DNA from: Stieleria magnilauensis | GTDB taxonomy: Bacteria; Planctomycetota; Planctomycetia; Pirellulales; Pirellulaceae | Assembly (NCBI GenBank): GCA_007753675.1 | Contig: CP036432.1 | Span: 7,194,233 to 7,258,232 of the forward strand | Length of the DNA: 64,000 nucleotides | Direction: 5' to 3' | Part shown: positions 35,801 through 43,880 of the stretch, one piece after another | How positions within the stretch are numbered: position 1 is the stretch's first letter | How the letters are laid out: every line of letters begins with the position of its first letter | Notes under the pieces: generated by a model | What the model saw: only the letters and a program-made list of their open reading frames with translations | What the model was told of the DNA's origin: nothing | Databases searched by the model: none | Position numbers and translations under genes: made by a program

Positions 35801-36923
35801 TGACTTTGCATCCACGCTGTCCGCCGATGACTTGCAAGCCATCTTGGAACAGGGACACGTTTGGCAGAATGCGGCCTTGGCGGCGATCTACAAGGTCAAA
35901 CAACCGATCGATGCGCTCACGACCGAAACCTTGATGTCGCTGGACAAAAAGATCCGCGATGACCAAAACGGACGCGACGTCCAGCGACGCCTGCGGACCG
36001 GCATCGTCGCCTTGCTGGCTTCGTCCGAAGAGCCCGAAGCCCAAGAGTACTTGCGTGAACTTTGGCGCGATGAACCACAACGCCGTGCCGTCATCTCGAT
36101 GGCCTTGGCGGTCCACCCCGAAGGCGAAAACTGGGACTACCTGGTCCGCAGTCTGAACATCCTGGACGACGAAGCCGGTGAAGAAGTCGTCGGCGCGCTG
36201 CAAAAAGTCGACGTCGCGACCGATGACCCGATGGCGCTGCGTCACCTGATCTTGCTCGGTGTCCGCGCCGAAGCAGACGAGCGGCCGTTTGAAAAAATTG
36301 AACAGCTGCTCGAACACTGGACCGGGATGGAACGCCCGGCCGGCGGAAAACAATCCATGCGTCCGTGGCAAAAATGGTACGCCAGTGTCTACCCCGATCG
36401 TCCGCCGGCTGTCTTGCCCAAGGCCGATGAATCACGCTGGGACTTTGAGCAATTGGTCACGTATCTCGATAGCGACAAGGGTCGCGTCGGAAACCCCGCC
36501 GCGGGCAAAGCGGCGTACACCAAAGCCAGCTGTGCCCAATGCCACCGCTTCGGCAACTACGGCGAATCGATCGGCCCGAGTCTGTCGGGCATCGCACGGC
36601 GATTCACCAAACGGGAAATCGTCGAATCGATCCTCTACCCGGCTCACGTCGTCAGCGACCAATACGCCAGCAAGAAAGTCCTGACCTTGGACGGCAAAAT
36701 CTTTGTCGGCATGGTCAGCGAACAATCCGATGGCACGCTGGTGGTTCGTGACGCCAGGAACAACACCGCGATGATCGAAGCGTCGGAAGTGGACCAAATC
36801 CTGCCGAGCACCAGCAGCATCATGCCCAGCGGGCTGATCGATGAGCTGACGCTGCAGGAGATCAGCGACATGATGGCCTACCTGGGAGTCGTCCCCTCGG
36901 CCGAAATCGCCACCCGCCCGTAA
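32886..36923 (+). CDS. Large PVC-type dehydrogenase-like propeller protein with HEAT-like region and C-terminal heme-binding domain
   Basis: 1345 residues from ATG 32886 (the frame is open from 32709). A signal-like segment is followed by a jelly-roll carbohydrate-binding-like domain (IEIAADDQYELFVNGHAIGTG, about residues 95-200) and a Pro-rich linker. Next comes a glucose/sorbosone dehydrogenase-type propeller (DGPEGPALYKLSDSDRNGTLE; GEHGPHGLRLGPDGMIYVALG; NPYDIVFHSGG). A long alpha-helical HEAT-like region spans about residues 690-1150. The C-terminus is the planctomycete heme-binding domain, with CAQCH near residue 1216. Such proteins are periplasmic or membrane-associated and are presumed sugar or alcohol oxidoreductases. 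The substrate is unknown. Confidence 0.88.
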   Translation: MDGSWNENRTRVSNSRHSLLRRRRTGLRRQGTGITFAALIPLIASMVLAGSGDLRADEAEWIWAHGTTAEQPIALGAQCFFRKPINLRVPAEARIEIAADDQYELFVNGHAIGTGQSSRTVDEYDVSEYFEVGRNIVAVKVRNRRGDTAALAARVSVRPENSDKWFTFSSDASWKTSTDDSELWETVVFNDRLWGSAAAFGPLGDTAPWDRVETEPERSVAASSKPAPSAPPTPPAPVAASTGRSIMASGGLAGPNQPNQTPPPAAPTPQQRERFQIQKGFGVQRILSDDKIGSVIAMTFNEFGHLLISKENGPLLLAYDDNDDGVPETVRTYCDKVKSCQGILALNGQVFVTGDGPEGPALYKLSDSDRNGTLEKVEAIVKFVDAAGRPARPGEHGPHGLRLGPDGMIYVALGSHVQAVGEIGDGQTYRDAYEGDLLPRYEDPAGHGQGIKAPGGTIVRTNIDGSVIERVAGGLRNPYDIVFHSGGAMFVHDADMEADVDTAWYRPNAVFDVTEAGEFGWRTGWAKWPEYYYDRLPDMLDTGRGSPTGGVCYEHYAFPVRYQNTLFLADWSEGRILNVRLKPRGASFVADSEVFLQGQPLNVTDLEVGPDGGLYFCTGGRSTAGGVYRVIYKGEVPDRMNKLGTGIAAAIRQPQVESAWTRQKIASIKSELGDSWNQLVAGVAYSDDNPPDYRVRAMTLMQLFGPIPSEDLLLELSQAESELVRAKSALMLGRAPGPRGEKRLAELLVDDAPAVRRAACEAMLRGNITPENVDGLYEVIASGDRTLAFVGRKLLERMPAETFRDEVLGTDQTRVAIVGMLALVDVDHSEKTALAVLERCSEMMTGFLSDADFIDVLRLCQVTLHRSGLDPAKVAPLDAQIAEEFPAGEPRINHEVIRLATYLSSESLADRAIEYLESDAPHETRTLVAMCLQSMSDGWNAKQRFAILKFFEKAANRSTAGSLPMYMTNVTRDFASTLSADDLQAILEQGHVWQNAALAAIYKVKQPIDALTTETLMSLDKKIRDDQNGRDVQRRLRTGIVALLASSEEPEAQEYLRELWRDEPQRRAVISMALAVHPEGENWDYLVRSLNILDDEAGEEVVGALQKVDVATDDPMALRHLILLGVRAEADERPFEKIEQLLEHWTGMERPAGGKQSMRPWQKWYASVYPDRPPAVLPKADESRWDFEQLVTYLDSDKGRVGNPAAGKAAYTKASCAQCHRFGNYGESIGPSLSGIARRFTKREIVESILYPAHVVSDQYASKKVLTLDGKIFVGMVSEQSDGTLVVRDARNNTAMIEASEVDQILPSTSSIMPSGLIDELTLQEISDMMAYLGVVPSAEIATRP

Positions 36924-36968
36924 CGGAACTCGGGGAGATCGGGTGACCCACGAGACGCGACCCCGACG

Positions 36969-37765
36969 GGCAATGCTGCGAAGCAGTTGTTAGCGGTAGG
37001 GCGCGAGCCCTCCGGTCCGTCAGCGCGTTTCCAACGCCGAAACCGGACGGCTCGCGCCGTTCCGCTAACACCAGCAGGCAACGCTGCGAAGCAGTTGTTA
37101 GCCGCAGGGCGCGAGCCCTCCGGTCCGTCAGTGCGTTTTGACGCCGACACCGGACGGCTCGCGCCGTTCCGCTAACACCAGCAGGCAACGCTGCGAAGCA
37201 GCTGTTAGCCGCAGGGCGCGAGCCCTCCGGTCCGTCAGCGCGTTTTCAACGCCAAAACCGGACGGCTCGCGCCGTTCCGCTAACGCCAGCAGGCAACGCT
37301 GTGAAGCAGTTGTTAGCGGTAGGGCGCGAGCCCTCCGGTCCGTCAGTGCGTTTTCAACGCCAAAACCGGACGGCTCGCGCCGTTCCGCTAACACCAGCAG
37401 GCAACGCTGTGAAGCAGTTGTTAGCGGCAGGGCGCGAGCCCTCCGGTCCGTCAGCGCGTTTTCAACGCCAAAACCGGACGGCTCGCGCCGTTCCGCTAAC
37501 ACCAGCAGGCAACGCTGTGAAGCAGTTGTTAGCGGCAGGGCGCGAGCCCTCCGGTCCGTCAGCACGGTTTCAACGCCGACACCGGACGGCTCGCGCCGTT
37601 CCGCTAACACCAGCGGGCAACGCTGTGAAGCAGTTGTTAGCCGCAGGGCGCGAGCCCTCCGGTCCGTCAGCGCGTTTCCAACGCCGACACCGGATGGCTC
37701 GCGCCGTTCCGCTAACACCAGCAGGCAACGCTGTGAAGCAGTTGTTAGCCGCAGGGCGCGAGCCC
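36969..37765. repeat. Tandem array of eight ~108-bp palindromic units (REP/BIME-like)
   Basis: Units start at 36969, 37077, 37184, 37292, 37400, 37508, 37616 and 37724, a period of 107-108 bp. Each unit holds ctgcgaagcag or ctgtgaagcag, then an arm ttagcg(g/c)...agggcgcgagccctccgg, a variable loop of about 25 bp, and a complementary arm ccgga(c/t)ggctcgcgccgttccgctaac. The loops differ between units more than the arms. Unit 8 is interrupted by two insertion sequences and ends at 41370. No gene is contained; open frames here are repeat translations caused by the 36-codon period. Confidence 0.93.
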
Positions 37766-39295
37766 AATGCCACCTATTCTGGACCCTATCGGGTGGCGCG
37801 GTCCCAAAAACCCGGTTTTGGCACGATTTTTGCGCCTGGCAGGTAAGTTTACACTTACTGCCTTTCTGACTGGGAATCGCCATGGTCGACCCGACGACAC
37901 TCGGTGCCGATGAAGAGTCTCGCTTTGGCAAAGCCAAAGCGTTGCTGGCTGAGCTTCTTGAATTACCCAAACTACAACGGGTCTTTGAAGATCACGATTG
38001 TGCCAACGCGCGGATGGTCTATACGCAGGCCCCGACCCTCTGGCTACTCGTTTTACAACGGCTCGAAGGAGGCATCTCACTAACCGATGCCGTCGCAGAT
38101 TTGCTCAAAAATCATACGGATATTTTGCCTGACAATCGAAGGGTTCAAGAGAATCGCCTTTCCGAAAACAATTCGGCCTACAACGCCGCCAGAAAAAGGA
38201 TTCCGCTCGCTGTCGTGGAAGAGTTTTCCCATCGAATCTGCGATCACCTTGCTTCCCGCGCTCCCAAAGCCTTTCTCGATCGACGTGTATTCATTATCGA
38301 TGGGACGACGATCACGCTTCCTCCGACCGAAGCACTTCAGAAAGCGTTCCCGCCGGCGTCCAACCAACACGGAGAGACGGTTTGGCCTATTGCGAGATTG
38401 CTGGTCGCAAATGAAATGCAGACCGGGTGCGCGTTGTTGCCGCAAGTCGATCCGATGTACGGAGCGGACAACAAAAGTGAACTTGAGCAAGCCAAGCCGA
38501 TTATTGAACGACTCCCGAAACGCTCGATCGTTCTGGCTGATAGCGGTTTTGGGATTTTTAATGTCGCCCACCACTGCCAATTACATCATCAAGACTTCGT
38601 GCTGCGGCTGACCAAACAGCGATTCAGGTCGTACCGCAAGTCGGCTACGTTGGTCGACCAAGGGGACGGGTACAAGACGTTTCACTTGATTTGGCGGCCG
38701 ACACCGAAGGACCGCCGAACCAATCTCGATCTTAGTAAAGACACGTCTATCGAAGTCTTTCTCCACCAAATTGAACTTGAAAATGGAGACACGCTGGAGA
38801 TCGTGACGAGCCTTGAGACGGACGCTCACTCGGCCGCTGCCCTGTACGTTCGTCGCTACGATGTGGAGTTCGATATCCGCGATGTCAAAGTGACGATGGA
38901 CACAGAAAACATTCGCGCCAAGAGTGTCGACACGGTGATGAAGGAGCTAATGGGATCGATCATCGCTTATAATCTTGTCGCTCAGCTACGCAAACAAGCA
39001 GCGAAATTGATTCGAGTTGACCCTCGCGAGCTCAGCTTCACGGGAGTTTGGACGACGTTCAAGCATCATCTGCTACGTGAAAAGCTTACGACCCTGGAGG
39101 AATGGAGGCTGGCTTATCACGGCGCTTTGGTGAGCGCAGCGGGCCGCAAACTTCCCAATCGAAAATTGCCTCGCAGCTACCCACGCATAGCCCACCCGCG
39201 GCGCCAAAAGACAACGAAATTCCAGAAGTCACTTCGAAGAAAAAAACAGCAGCCCGATGATATACCACCCGAATGACCACAAAGTAGGTGGCATT
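37766..39295 (+). mobile_element. IS4-family insertion sequence, 1530 bp, intact
   Basis: Terminal inverted repeats begin aatgccaccta at 37766 and end taggtggcatt at 39295 (11 bp perfect). A 12-bp target duplication gggcgcgagccc flanks it at 37754-37765 and 39296-39307. One full-length transposase gene fills the element. The target is the left arm of a palindromic repeat unit. Intact ends, intact transposase and a perfect duplication indicate recent insertion. Confidence 0.96.
37882..39276 (+). CDS. IS4-family transposase
   Basis: 464 residues. The IS4 signature Y-(2)-R-(3)-E-(6)-K is exact in YVRRYDVEFDIRDVK, supplying the catalytic Glu. The first Asp is in VFIIDGTTITLPP and the second in SIVLADSGFGIF. 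The C-terminal tail is basic (RRQKTTKFQKSLRRKKQQ). It cuts and rejoins the element ends by a DDE mechanism. Base composition is less G+C-rich than the neighbouring genes, in keeping with transferred DNA. Bounded by the inverted repeats at 37766 and 39295. Confidence 0.96.
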   Translation: MVDPTTLGADEESRFGKAKALLAELLELPKLQRVFEDHDCANARMVYTQAPTLWLLVLQRLEGGISLTDAVADLLKNHTDILPDNRRVQENRLSENNSAYNAARKRIPLAVVEEFSHRICDHLASRAPKAFLDRRVFIIDGTTITLPPTEALQKAFPPASNQHGETVWPIARLLVANEMQTGCALLPQVDPMYGADNKSELEQAKPIIERLPKRSIVLADSGFGIFNVAHHCQLHHQDFVLRLTKQRFRSYRKSATLVDQGDGYKTFHLIWRPTPKDRRTNLDLSKDTSIEVFLHQIELENGDTLEIVTSLETDAHSAAALYVRRYDVEFDIRDVKVTMDTENIRAKSVDTVMKELMGSIIAYNLVAQLRKQAAKLIRVDPRELSFTGVWTTFKHHLLREKLTTLEEWRLAYHGALVSAAGRKLPNRKLPRSYPRIAHPRRQKTTKFQKSLRRKKQQPDDIPPE

Positions 39296-39511
39296 GGGCG
39301 CGAGCCCTCCGGTCCGTCAACGCGTTTCCAACGCCGACACCGGACGGCTCGCGGCCTGTCGATTTAGTTCCTGGGGACGGTTGATTCGATTTTGGTTCCG
39401 GACGAGGCTTTTATGGTGCTATGCGGGGCATCCAGAGTCGTTGGTAAGCGTGTTGACGGGATCGTGGCGTTCGCTTGTGGCGGATTTCGTTCGAAATGCC
39501 CCCTATCTCCC

Positions 39512-41221
39512 CTAGTTTGCTGTTCCGAGCGATTGTGTCGCCGCGGCGGCGCGCAGCTTCGCCAAGTAACTCATGATTTTCTTCAGATTGAATCCGGTCG
39601 CCGCCCAGCGCCATTCTTGATTCACACCTGCGATACCTCGAAGCAGGAATCGCCGCATATCAAGCGTGCTCTTGATCACGGCGAAAGGCGTTTCACCGAA
39701 ATGCTGACGACGAGAGTAAGCCTCTTTGGCTGCAGGCGTTTCCATTCGCGCACGCTGCCGACGTCGCGCTCCTTCATGCTCATCATGCATCGTCTCGCGA
39801 CCACGTGGCGGGCCAGGCTTGCGACCACGTCGCTTGCCCGCTCGCTTGTCCGACGAGGTCGCTTCGCTGGACTCCTGGGACGATGCCTCGCTGCTGCTTG
39901 CCTCGTCTTTTGGCTTCACGTTCTTGCGACAACGCCCAGCCAGCGTGCAGCCCTCGCATTCAAAACAGGTGTAAACCTTTCGCTGCACCGGAGAGCCGTC
40001 GCCATGCGTCGTGTTCTCGGTCGTCCGATGTGAAAGCACTTTGCCTGCCGGGCAGTAATAGCAGTCGTTCGCTTCGTCGTACACAAACGCTGCTTTGTCA
40101 AATCGTTTGGTTTGTGGATTAACCGGCAACTGATCAATCTGATCGGCGGCAACGGGCTCAGTCAAATCCGAACGCTCGGCAGGGTTGTTCTCGCGATTGG
40201 TTTCGGCAAGCGGGCCAATCAGTTCGATCTGTTTTTCCTCAGCCGCAGTGAGGTTTTTGCCCGTCGTGTAAGCCGAGTCAGCCATGACTCGCTTAATGTC
40301 AATTCCAAAGTCGTTGGCCACACAGTCGACGATGGTGGCAAATTCGTGGTGTTCGACGTTGCCGATCAAGACGTCCGCCGCAACGATCAGGCCGCTCTGC
40401 GTTTCGGTCGTCGCCATCGGAGTAAAGTTGGCTGCGTAACCACCCTCCTTATTGGGAAGAATGCGACTGTCCGTGTCAGTCTTGGGTAACTGGGCGGGGC
40501 CCTTCGTCCCATTTTTCCTGCGGACTTCGTCCATCGCATTGACCGTCTCCAGATGAGCGGCCAGTTGTGAGCGGCGTGACTTCAAGTTGGCGACGGCGGC
40601 GGGGAGGCGGTCCGCCGAAACGTCCTGGCCGATGAGATCTTCGTCGCATGCGTCGTTGACTTCGAAGGTTTCCAGGGCCTCATCAATTTGCGCGTCAAGT
40701 TCTTCGAGTGCTTTGGCTAATCGTTTGGCCGTCCAAGTCTTGTATTTGTTGGCGTCAGCCAGGATGCGTGTGCCGTCGATGCACAGTTCCGAGAGATTGG
40801 CGATCCCCAGGTTGATCGCCAGCTTGACCATTTGTTTGAAGATGCCTTTGACTGCATCACTATTGTTTCGGCGGAAGTCGCTGATCGTGCTGTGATCGAT
40901 GCGGCGACCGCTGCTAAGCCAGATAAAATCGATCGAATGCTTGAGTTCGTATTCAATGTTCCGGCTGGATCGGATTCGCCGAATCATGGCAAACAGCAGG
41001 ATCTTTGCCATTACGCTGGGATGGATCGGCGGCTGACCGAATCCGCCGTTGTAGGCCGCCTCCCAATCAGTCCAGTCCATCTGATCGAGAATCTCGTCGA
41101 CCAAGCGAACGGGATGATCCTGAGGGATGAGTTCCTCCAGGGCGGTGGGAATGAGGACCAGTTGCCCGCGTGGTGTAGGAGCTTCCTGCCAATAGCTGGT
41201 CTTGGGTTGTCTCTGGCTCAC
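39512..41221 (-). CDS. IS1182-type transposase
   Basis: 569 residues from GTG 41221, chosen because GGGAGG lies 8 nt upstream and inside the element; the frame continues upstream past the IS end, which is not biological. The N-terminal DUF772-like domain reads PPIHPSVMAKILLFAMIRR...RIDHSTISDFRRNN. DDE residues are likely in LCIDGTRILADANK, VMADSAYTTGK and RQHFGETPFAVIK. A Cys cluster (CYYCPAG...CFECEGCTLAGRC) may bind zinc. A Ser/Glu-rich insertion of about 30 residues follows the Cys cluster. Appears intact. Confidence 0.93.
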   Translation of the reverse strand: MSQRQPKTSYWQEAPTPRGQLVLIPTALEELIPQDHPVRLVDEILDQMDWTDWEAAYNGGFGQPPIHPSVMAKILLFAMIRRIRSSRNIEYELKHSIDFIWLSSGRRIDHSTISDFRRNNSDAVKGIFKQMVKLAINLGIANLSELCIDGTRILADANKYKTWTAKRLAKALEELDAQIDEALETFEVNDACDEDLIGQDVSADRLPAAVANLKSRRSQLAAHLETVNAMDEVRRKNGTKGPAQLPKTDTDSRILPNKEGGYAANFTPMATTETQSGLIVAADVLIGNVEHHEFATIVDCVANDFGIDIKRVMADSAYTTGKNLTAAEEKQIELIGPLAETNRENNPAERSDLTEPVAADQIDQLPVNPQTKRFDKAAFVYDEANDCYYCPAGKVLSHRTTENTTHGDGSPVQRKVYTCFECEGCTLAGRCRKNVKPKDEASSSEASSQESSEATSSDKRAGKRRGRKPGPPRGRETMHDEHEGARRRQRARMETPAAKEAYSRRQHFGETPFAVIKSTLDMRRFLLRGIAGVNQEWRWAATGFNLKKIMSYLAKLRAAAATQSLGTAN

Positions 41222-41229
41222 TGGGCAAG

Positions 41230-41235
41230 CCTCCC
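41230..41235 (-). promoter_or_regulatory. Ribosome binding site of the IS1182-type transposase
   Basis: Minus-strand GGGAGG, 8 nt before the GTG at 41221. It fixes the start within the insertion sequence. Confidence 0.6.
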
Positions 41236-41504
41236 TGCGTGAGAAGTGAATCGCGACGACGATCCGCCAAGAATAGCAAACATCGTGACGATGCCTACTA
41301 AGCCACCTCCCCTCGTTTTGTGGATACACTAAACCGACAGGCCGCTCGCGCCGTTCCGCTAACACCAGCAGTGCCAGCGTCGCTGGTATGCCCCCGACGG
41401 ACGTCAAATCATTGACATCGCCACCCGCATCCGTCATTATAGACATGCCGACTTAATTGTGGCGTGGGTTTCAAATTCTGTGTCTTTCGAACTCGGGGGC
41501 AAGC

Positions 41505-42329
41505 ATGGCAACCGCAACGACGCTCGTTCTGTTACTGCTGGGGAGTCAGGTTTCAGACGCTGGAAGAATCGCGAGCGTGAGCGACAGTGCGGACGAACGA
41601 TTGGCTTACATGCAGAAGACGGGCTCGTCTTACCAGGTGACCGTTGGAGAAAAATCGAGCCGACAACCCGTGACGTTTCGCAGCAAGCCTGTGCTGCGAT
41701 TCACCAACCCGGTCAGCGGCGTCGTTGACGGCGGGTTGTTCGTTTGGGAAGACAACGAAAAACGCCCCGTCGCTGCGGCGCAGATTTTTATCATTCCGCA
41801 AACCGATGATGTCTGGTTGCACGAATTCCAATCCCTTTCCACACGACCGTTGAGGTTTGAATACAACGGCCGTGCGGCGTGGGCGCCCGCCGAGGCCGGC
41901 GTCAGTTTCAAGCCGATTCCCGCCGCGGCAAAGCCCGCGGCGACTGAGCCGGCGCGTCTGCTGCAAATGCGCCAACTCGTCCGTCGCTTCTCGGCAAGCG
42001 ATGATTTCGAAGGCGGTGACGAGGACCGGTTGCGGCTGATGACGACACCGATCGCACGCTACCGGGACCAGACGACGATCGACGGCGCCGTGTTCGTGTT
42101 CGCCCACGGCACCGACCCGGAATTGTTCGTGATCATCGAAGCACGTCCGCCCCAGGACGACCAGACAGCGACATCGGACGCCACATGGCACGTGGCGTTG
42201 GCCCCCATGACCTCTTACGCCCTGCAGGCCCATTTGGACGGAAAGCCCTACTGGAGCGTTCCTTGGCGCCAGGAGCCGATTCCCGTGACCGCAACGTTCA
42301 AAAACTTCGTCTTCCCACCGAAGCACTGA
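41505..42329 (+). CDS. Secreted protein of unknown function
   Basis: 274 residues from ATG 41505. The N-terminus (MATATTLVLLLLGSQVSDAG) is a signal peptide, so the protein is exported. The mature part is beta-rich, with stretches such as RFTNPVSGVVDGGLFVWED and ARYRDQTTIDGAVFVFAHGTDPELFVIIEAR. No catalytic motif or known family is recognised, though I recall similar unnamed proteins in planctomycetes. It lies just downstream of the repeat and IS block and converges with glnB. Confidence 0.65.
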   Translation: MATATTLVLLLLGSQVSDAGRIASVSDSADERLAYMQKTGSSYQVTVGEKSSRQPVTFRSKPVLRFTNPVSGVVDGGLFVWEDNEKRPVAAAQIFIIPQTDDVWLHEFQSLSTRPLRFEYNGRAAWAPAEAGVSFKPIPAAAKPAATEPARLLQMRQLVRRFSASDDFEGGDEDRLRLMTTPIARYRDQTTIDGAVFVFAHGTDPELFVIIEARPPQDDQTATSDATWHVALAPMTSYALQAHLDGKPYWSVPWRQEPIPVTATFKNFVFPPKH

Positions 42330-42392
42330 GCGGCAATCCATTTGCGGATGGTTGCTCGATCGAAAGCAACGGTCTGATTGCCTGCGGCCGGC

Positions 42393-42743
42393 TTAACCCG
42401 CCGAGTTGTACTGCGGCGGGGGACTGGCGATGTCGATGACTTCGGCCACCGGCAGGACGAAGATCTTTCCGTCGCCGATCTGGCCCCTCGACCCGGTCAA
42501 TGCGTTGCGGCTGATCACGTTGATCACCGTTTCCAATTCGTCCTCGTGCACCAACACTTCCACCGCGACTTTGCGCAACAAGTCGACCTTGTATTCGTTG
42601 CCGCGGAACAGTGCGGATTTTCCATGTTGGCGGCCATAGCCCATCGCATCACAGACGGTGATGTCATCGAGCTGCAATTCGCGCAAGGCGTCTCGCACGG
42701 TGGAGAGTTTGGTGGGTTGGATGATCGCGACGACGACTCGCAT
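42393..42743 (-). CDS. glnB: PII nitrogen regulatory protein
   Basis: 116 residues. The PII fold is clear: MRVVVAIIQPTKLSTVRDAL, the T-loop YGRQHGKSALFRGNEYKVDL, and the C-terminal signature TGSRGQIGDGKIFVLPV. Tyr51, the uridylylation site of E. coli GlnB, is conserved (RGNEY). The cyanobacterial Ser49 phosphorylation site is replaced by Asn. PII senses ATP/ADP and 2-oxoglutarate and controls nitrogen metabolism. No amtB or glnD is adjacent. A Gfo/Idh/MocA gene lies 44 bp upstream on the same strand. Confidence 0.96.
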   Translation of the reverse strand: MRVVVAIIQPTKLSTVRDALRELQLDDITVCDAMGYGRQHGKSALFRGNEYKVDLLRKVAVEVLVHEDELETVINVISRNALTGSRGQIGDGKIFVLPVAEVIDIASPPPQYNSAG

Positions 42744-42787
42744 GATGAAATCACTCAGCGGTGTATTCTAGATCGTTGGTGAACGAT

Positions 42788-43819
42788 TCAGCGGGACGGG
42801 GAAGGGGCGTCGGGACGCACGTCACACTCTACCACGACCGGCTGCTTTCGCCGAGCCGATTCGGCCAGGGCGTCCAAGACCGTTTGAGTTCGTAACGCCA
42901 ACTGATTGAATTCATCCAGTGGCTGCTGGCCGATCAGTGCTTGGATCATCCGTTGTTCTTGACGATCGGACGATTCGTGAGACTGAACCTCGCCGTTGGC
43001 GTCATGCACCCAAAACCGAGTCGGTCGTTCCGCCCAAGGCCGTGTGAAGTCGTCGCAGATGACCGACGCGTCACTGCCGGCGACTTCAAACCACTTTCGG
43101 GTCGCCGTATCGTAGCCGCATGAAAAACTGGCCGTCAGATCATCGTCAAACCAAAGCATCGCGTTGGTGCGCAGCGGCACCCCGTTCTCTTCGATGCAAT
43201 CGGCAAAAACGCGGTGGGGGCTGCGACCGGCAAAGTAACACGCCAGTCCCGCGGTGTACCAACCGAGGTCTAACAAGCAGCCGCCGCCCAAGGCGGGATC
43301 CAAGCGATGCTCGCCGGACTGAAAGGGTCGATAAAACGAAACCGCGGCGGTGATGTGTCCCAACCGCCCCAGTCGCCCGCCGCTGGCGAGCGCCCGCATC
43401 TCTGCGGTTCGTCGATGGTGCAGCCAACCGGTTGCGTCCAGCCAGCGGACGCCGTGTCGCTCGCACGCTTGAGCGATCTGGTGGGCTTGGTCGGCCGAGG
43501 TCGCCAAGGGTTTCTCGCACAGGATGTGCTTGCCGGCCTCCGCCGCTCGCACGCACCACTCGGAGTGCAAAGACGGTGGCAGGGACAAGTAAACGGCATC
43601 GATGTCGTCGCGGTCGAGCAACGCTTGATAACCCTCAACTGCCGCGGGGATGCCGTATTGCGAGGCAAACCAATCCGCCCGCTCTTGCGATCGACTGGCG
43701 ATCGCAGTGACGGACACCGCATCGGTCGATTGCAGATCGGCAACCAAACGACGCGTGATTCGGCCCGTGCCCATCACGCCGAAGCGGGTGGGAGCGGAGT
43801 CGGTGGGAGAAGCAGTCAT
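42788..43819 (-). CDS. Gfo/Idh/MocA family oxidoreductase
   Basis: 343 residues. The N-terminal Rossmann fold begins FGVMGTGRITRRLVADL (GxGxxx nucleotide motif). The family EKP motif is present in HILCEKPLATSADQA, followed by RWLDATGWLHHRR. The C-terminal alpha/beta domain carries the LDLGWYTAGLACYFAG segment, close to the usual D-x-G-x-Y motif. It is expected to use NAD(P) to oxidise or reduce a sugar or related compound. No signal peptide. The substrate is unknown. Confidence 0.9.
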   Translation of the reverse strand: MTASPTDSAPTRFGVMGTGRITRRLVADLQSTDAVSVTAIASRSQERADWFASQYGIPAAVEGYQALLDRDDIDAVYLSLPPSLHSEWCVRAAEAGKHILCEKPLATSADQAHQIAQACERHGVRWLDATGWLHHRRTAEMRALASGGRLGRLGHITAAVSFYRPFQSGEHRLDPALGGGCLLDLGWYTAGLACYFAGRSPHRVFADCIEENGVPLRTNAMLWFDDDLTASFSCGYDTATRKWFEVAGSDASVICDDFTRPWAERPTRFWVHDANGEVQSHESSDRQEQRMIQALIGQQPLDEFNQLALRTQTVLDALAESARRKQPVVVECDVRPDAPSPSR

Positions 43820-43880
43820 CGAGACTTGGAATCCGGGGTGGGATGGTTGGCGTTAGACGCGTGCGTTTACACGAGGGTGT

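Larger units (their letters stand above)
39353..41343 (-). mobile_element. IS1182-type insertion sequence, 1991 bp
   Basis: Ends are 15-bp inverted repeats, ggcctgtcgatttag at 39353 and its complement ending accgacaggcc at 41343 (14 of 15 matching). A 6-bp direct repeat gctcgc flanks it at 39347-39352 and 41344-41349. The target lies in the right arm of the same palindromic unit whose left arm holds the IS4 element. The transposase gene is complete on the minus strand. Family assignment rests on the transposase. Confidence 0.92.

Noticed and set aside
34086..36371. 761-codon minus-strand frame
   Set aside because: It is antisense to the conserved 1345-residue protein; long shadow frames are common in G+C-rich coding DNA. 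The same applies to frames opposite atpA (7338-8960) and atpD (9934-11184).
36969..37765. CRISPR-like array
   Set aside because: Repeats are contiguous 107-108 bp units without unique spacers, and no cas genes are present. The loops vary slightly but are related to each other.
37128..37970. Long open frames on both strands across the tandem array (243 and 280 codons, 36-residue repeats)
   Set aside because: The 107-108 bp period keeps frames open over many units, and the translated text is only the palindrome read repeatedly. The minus frame also runs into the IS transposase. No start signals or protein-like composition.
41222..41446. 75-codon upstream extension of the IS1182-type transposase
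   Set aside because: It crosses the insertion-sequence end at 41343 and continues into host repeat DNA, so it cannot be part of the transposase. The GTG at 41221 has a strong Shine-Dalgarno.
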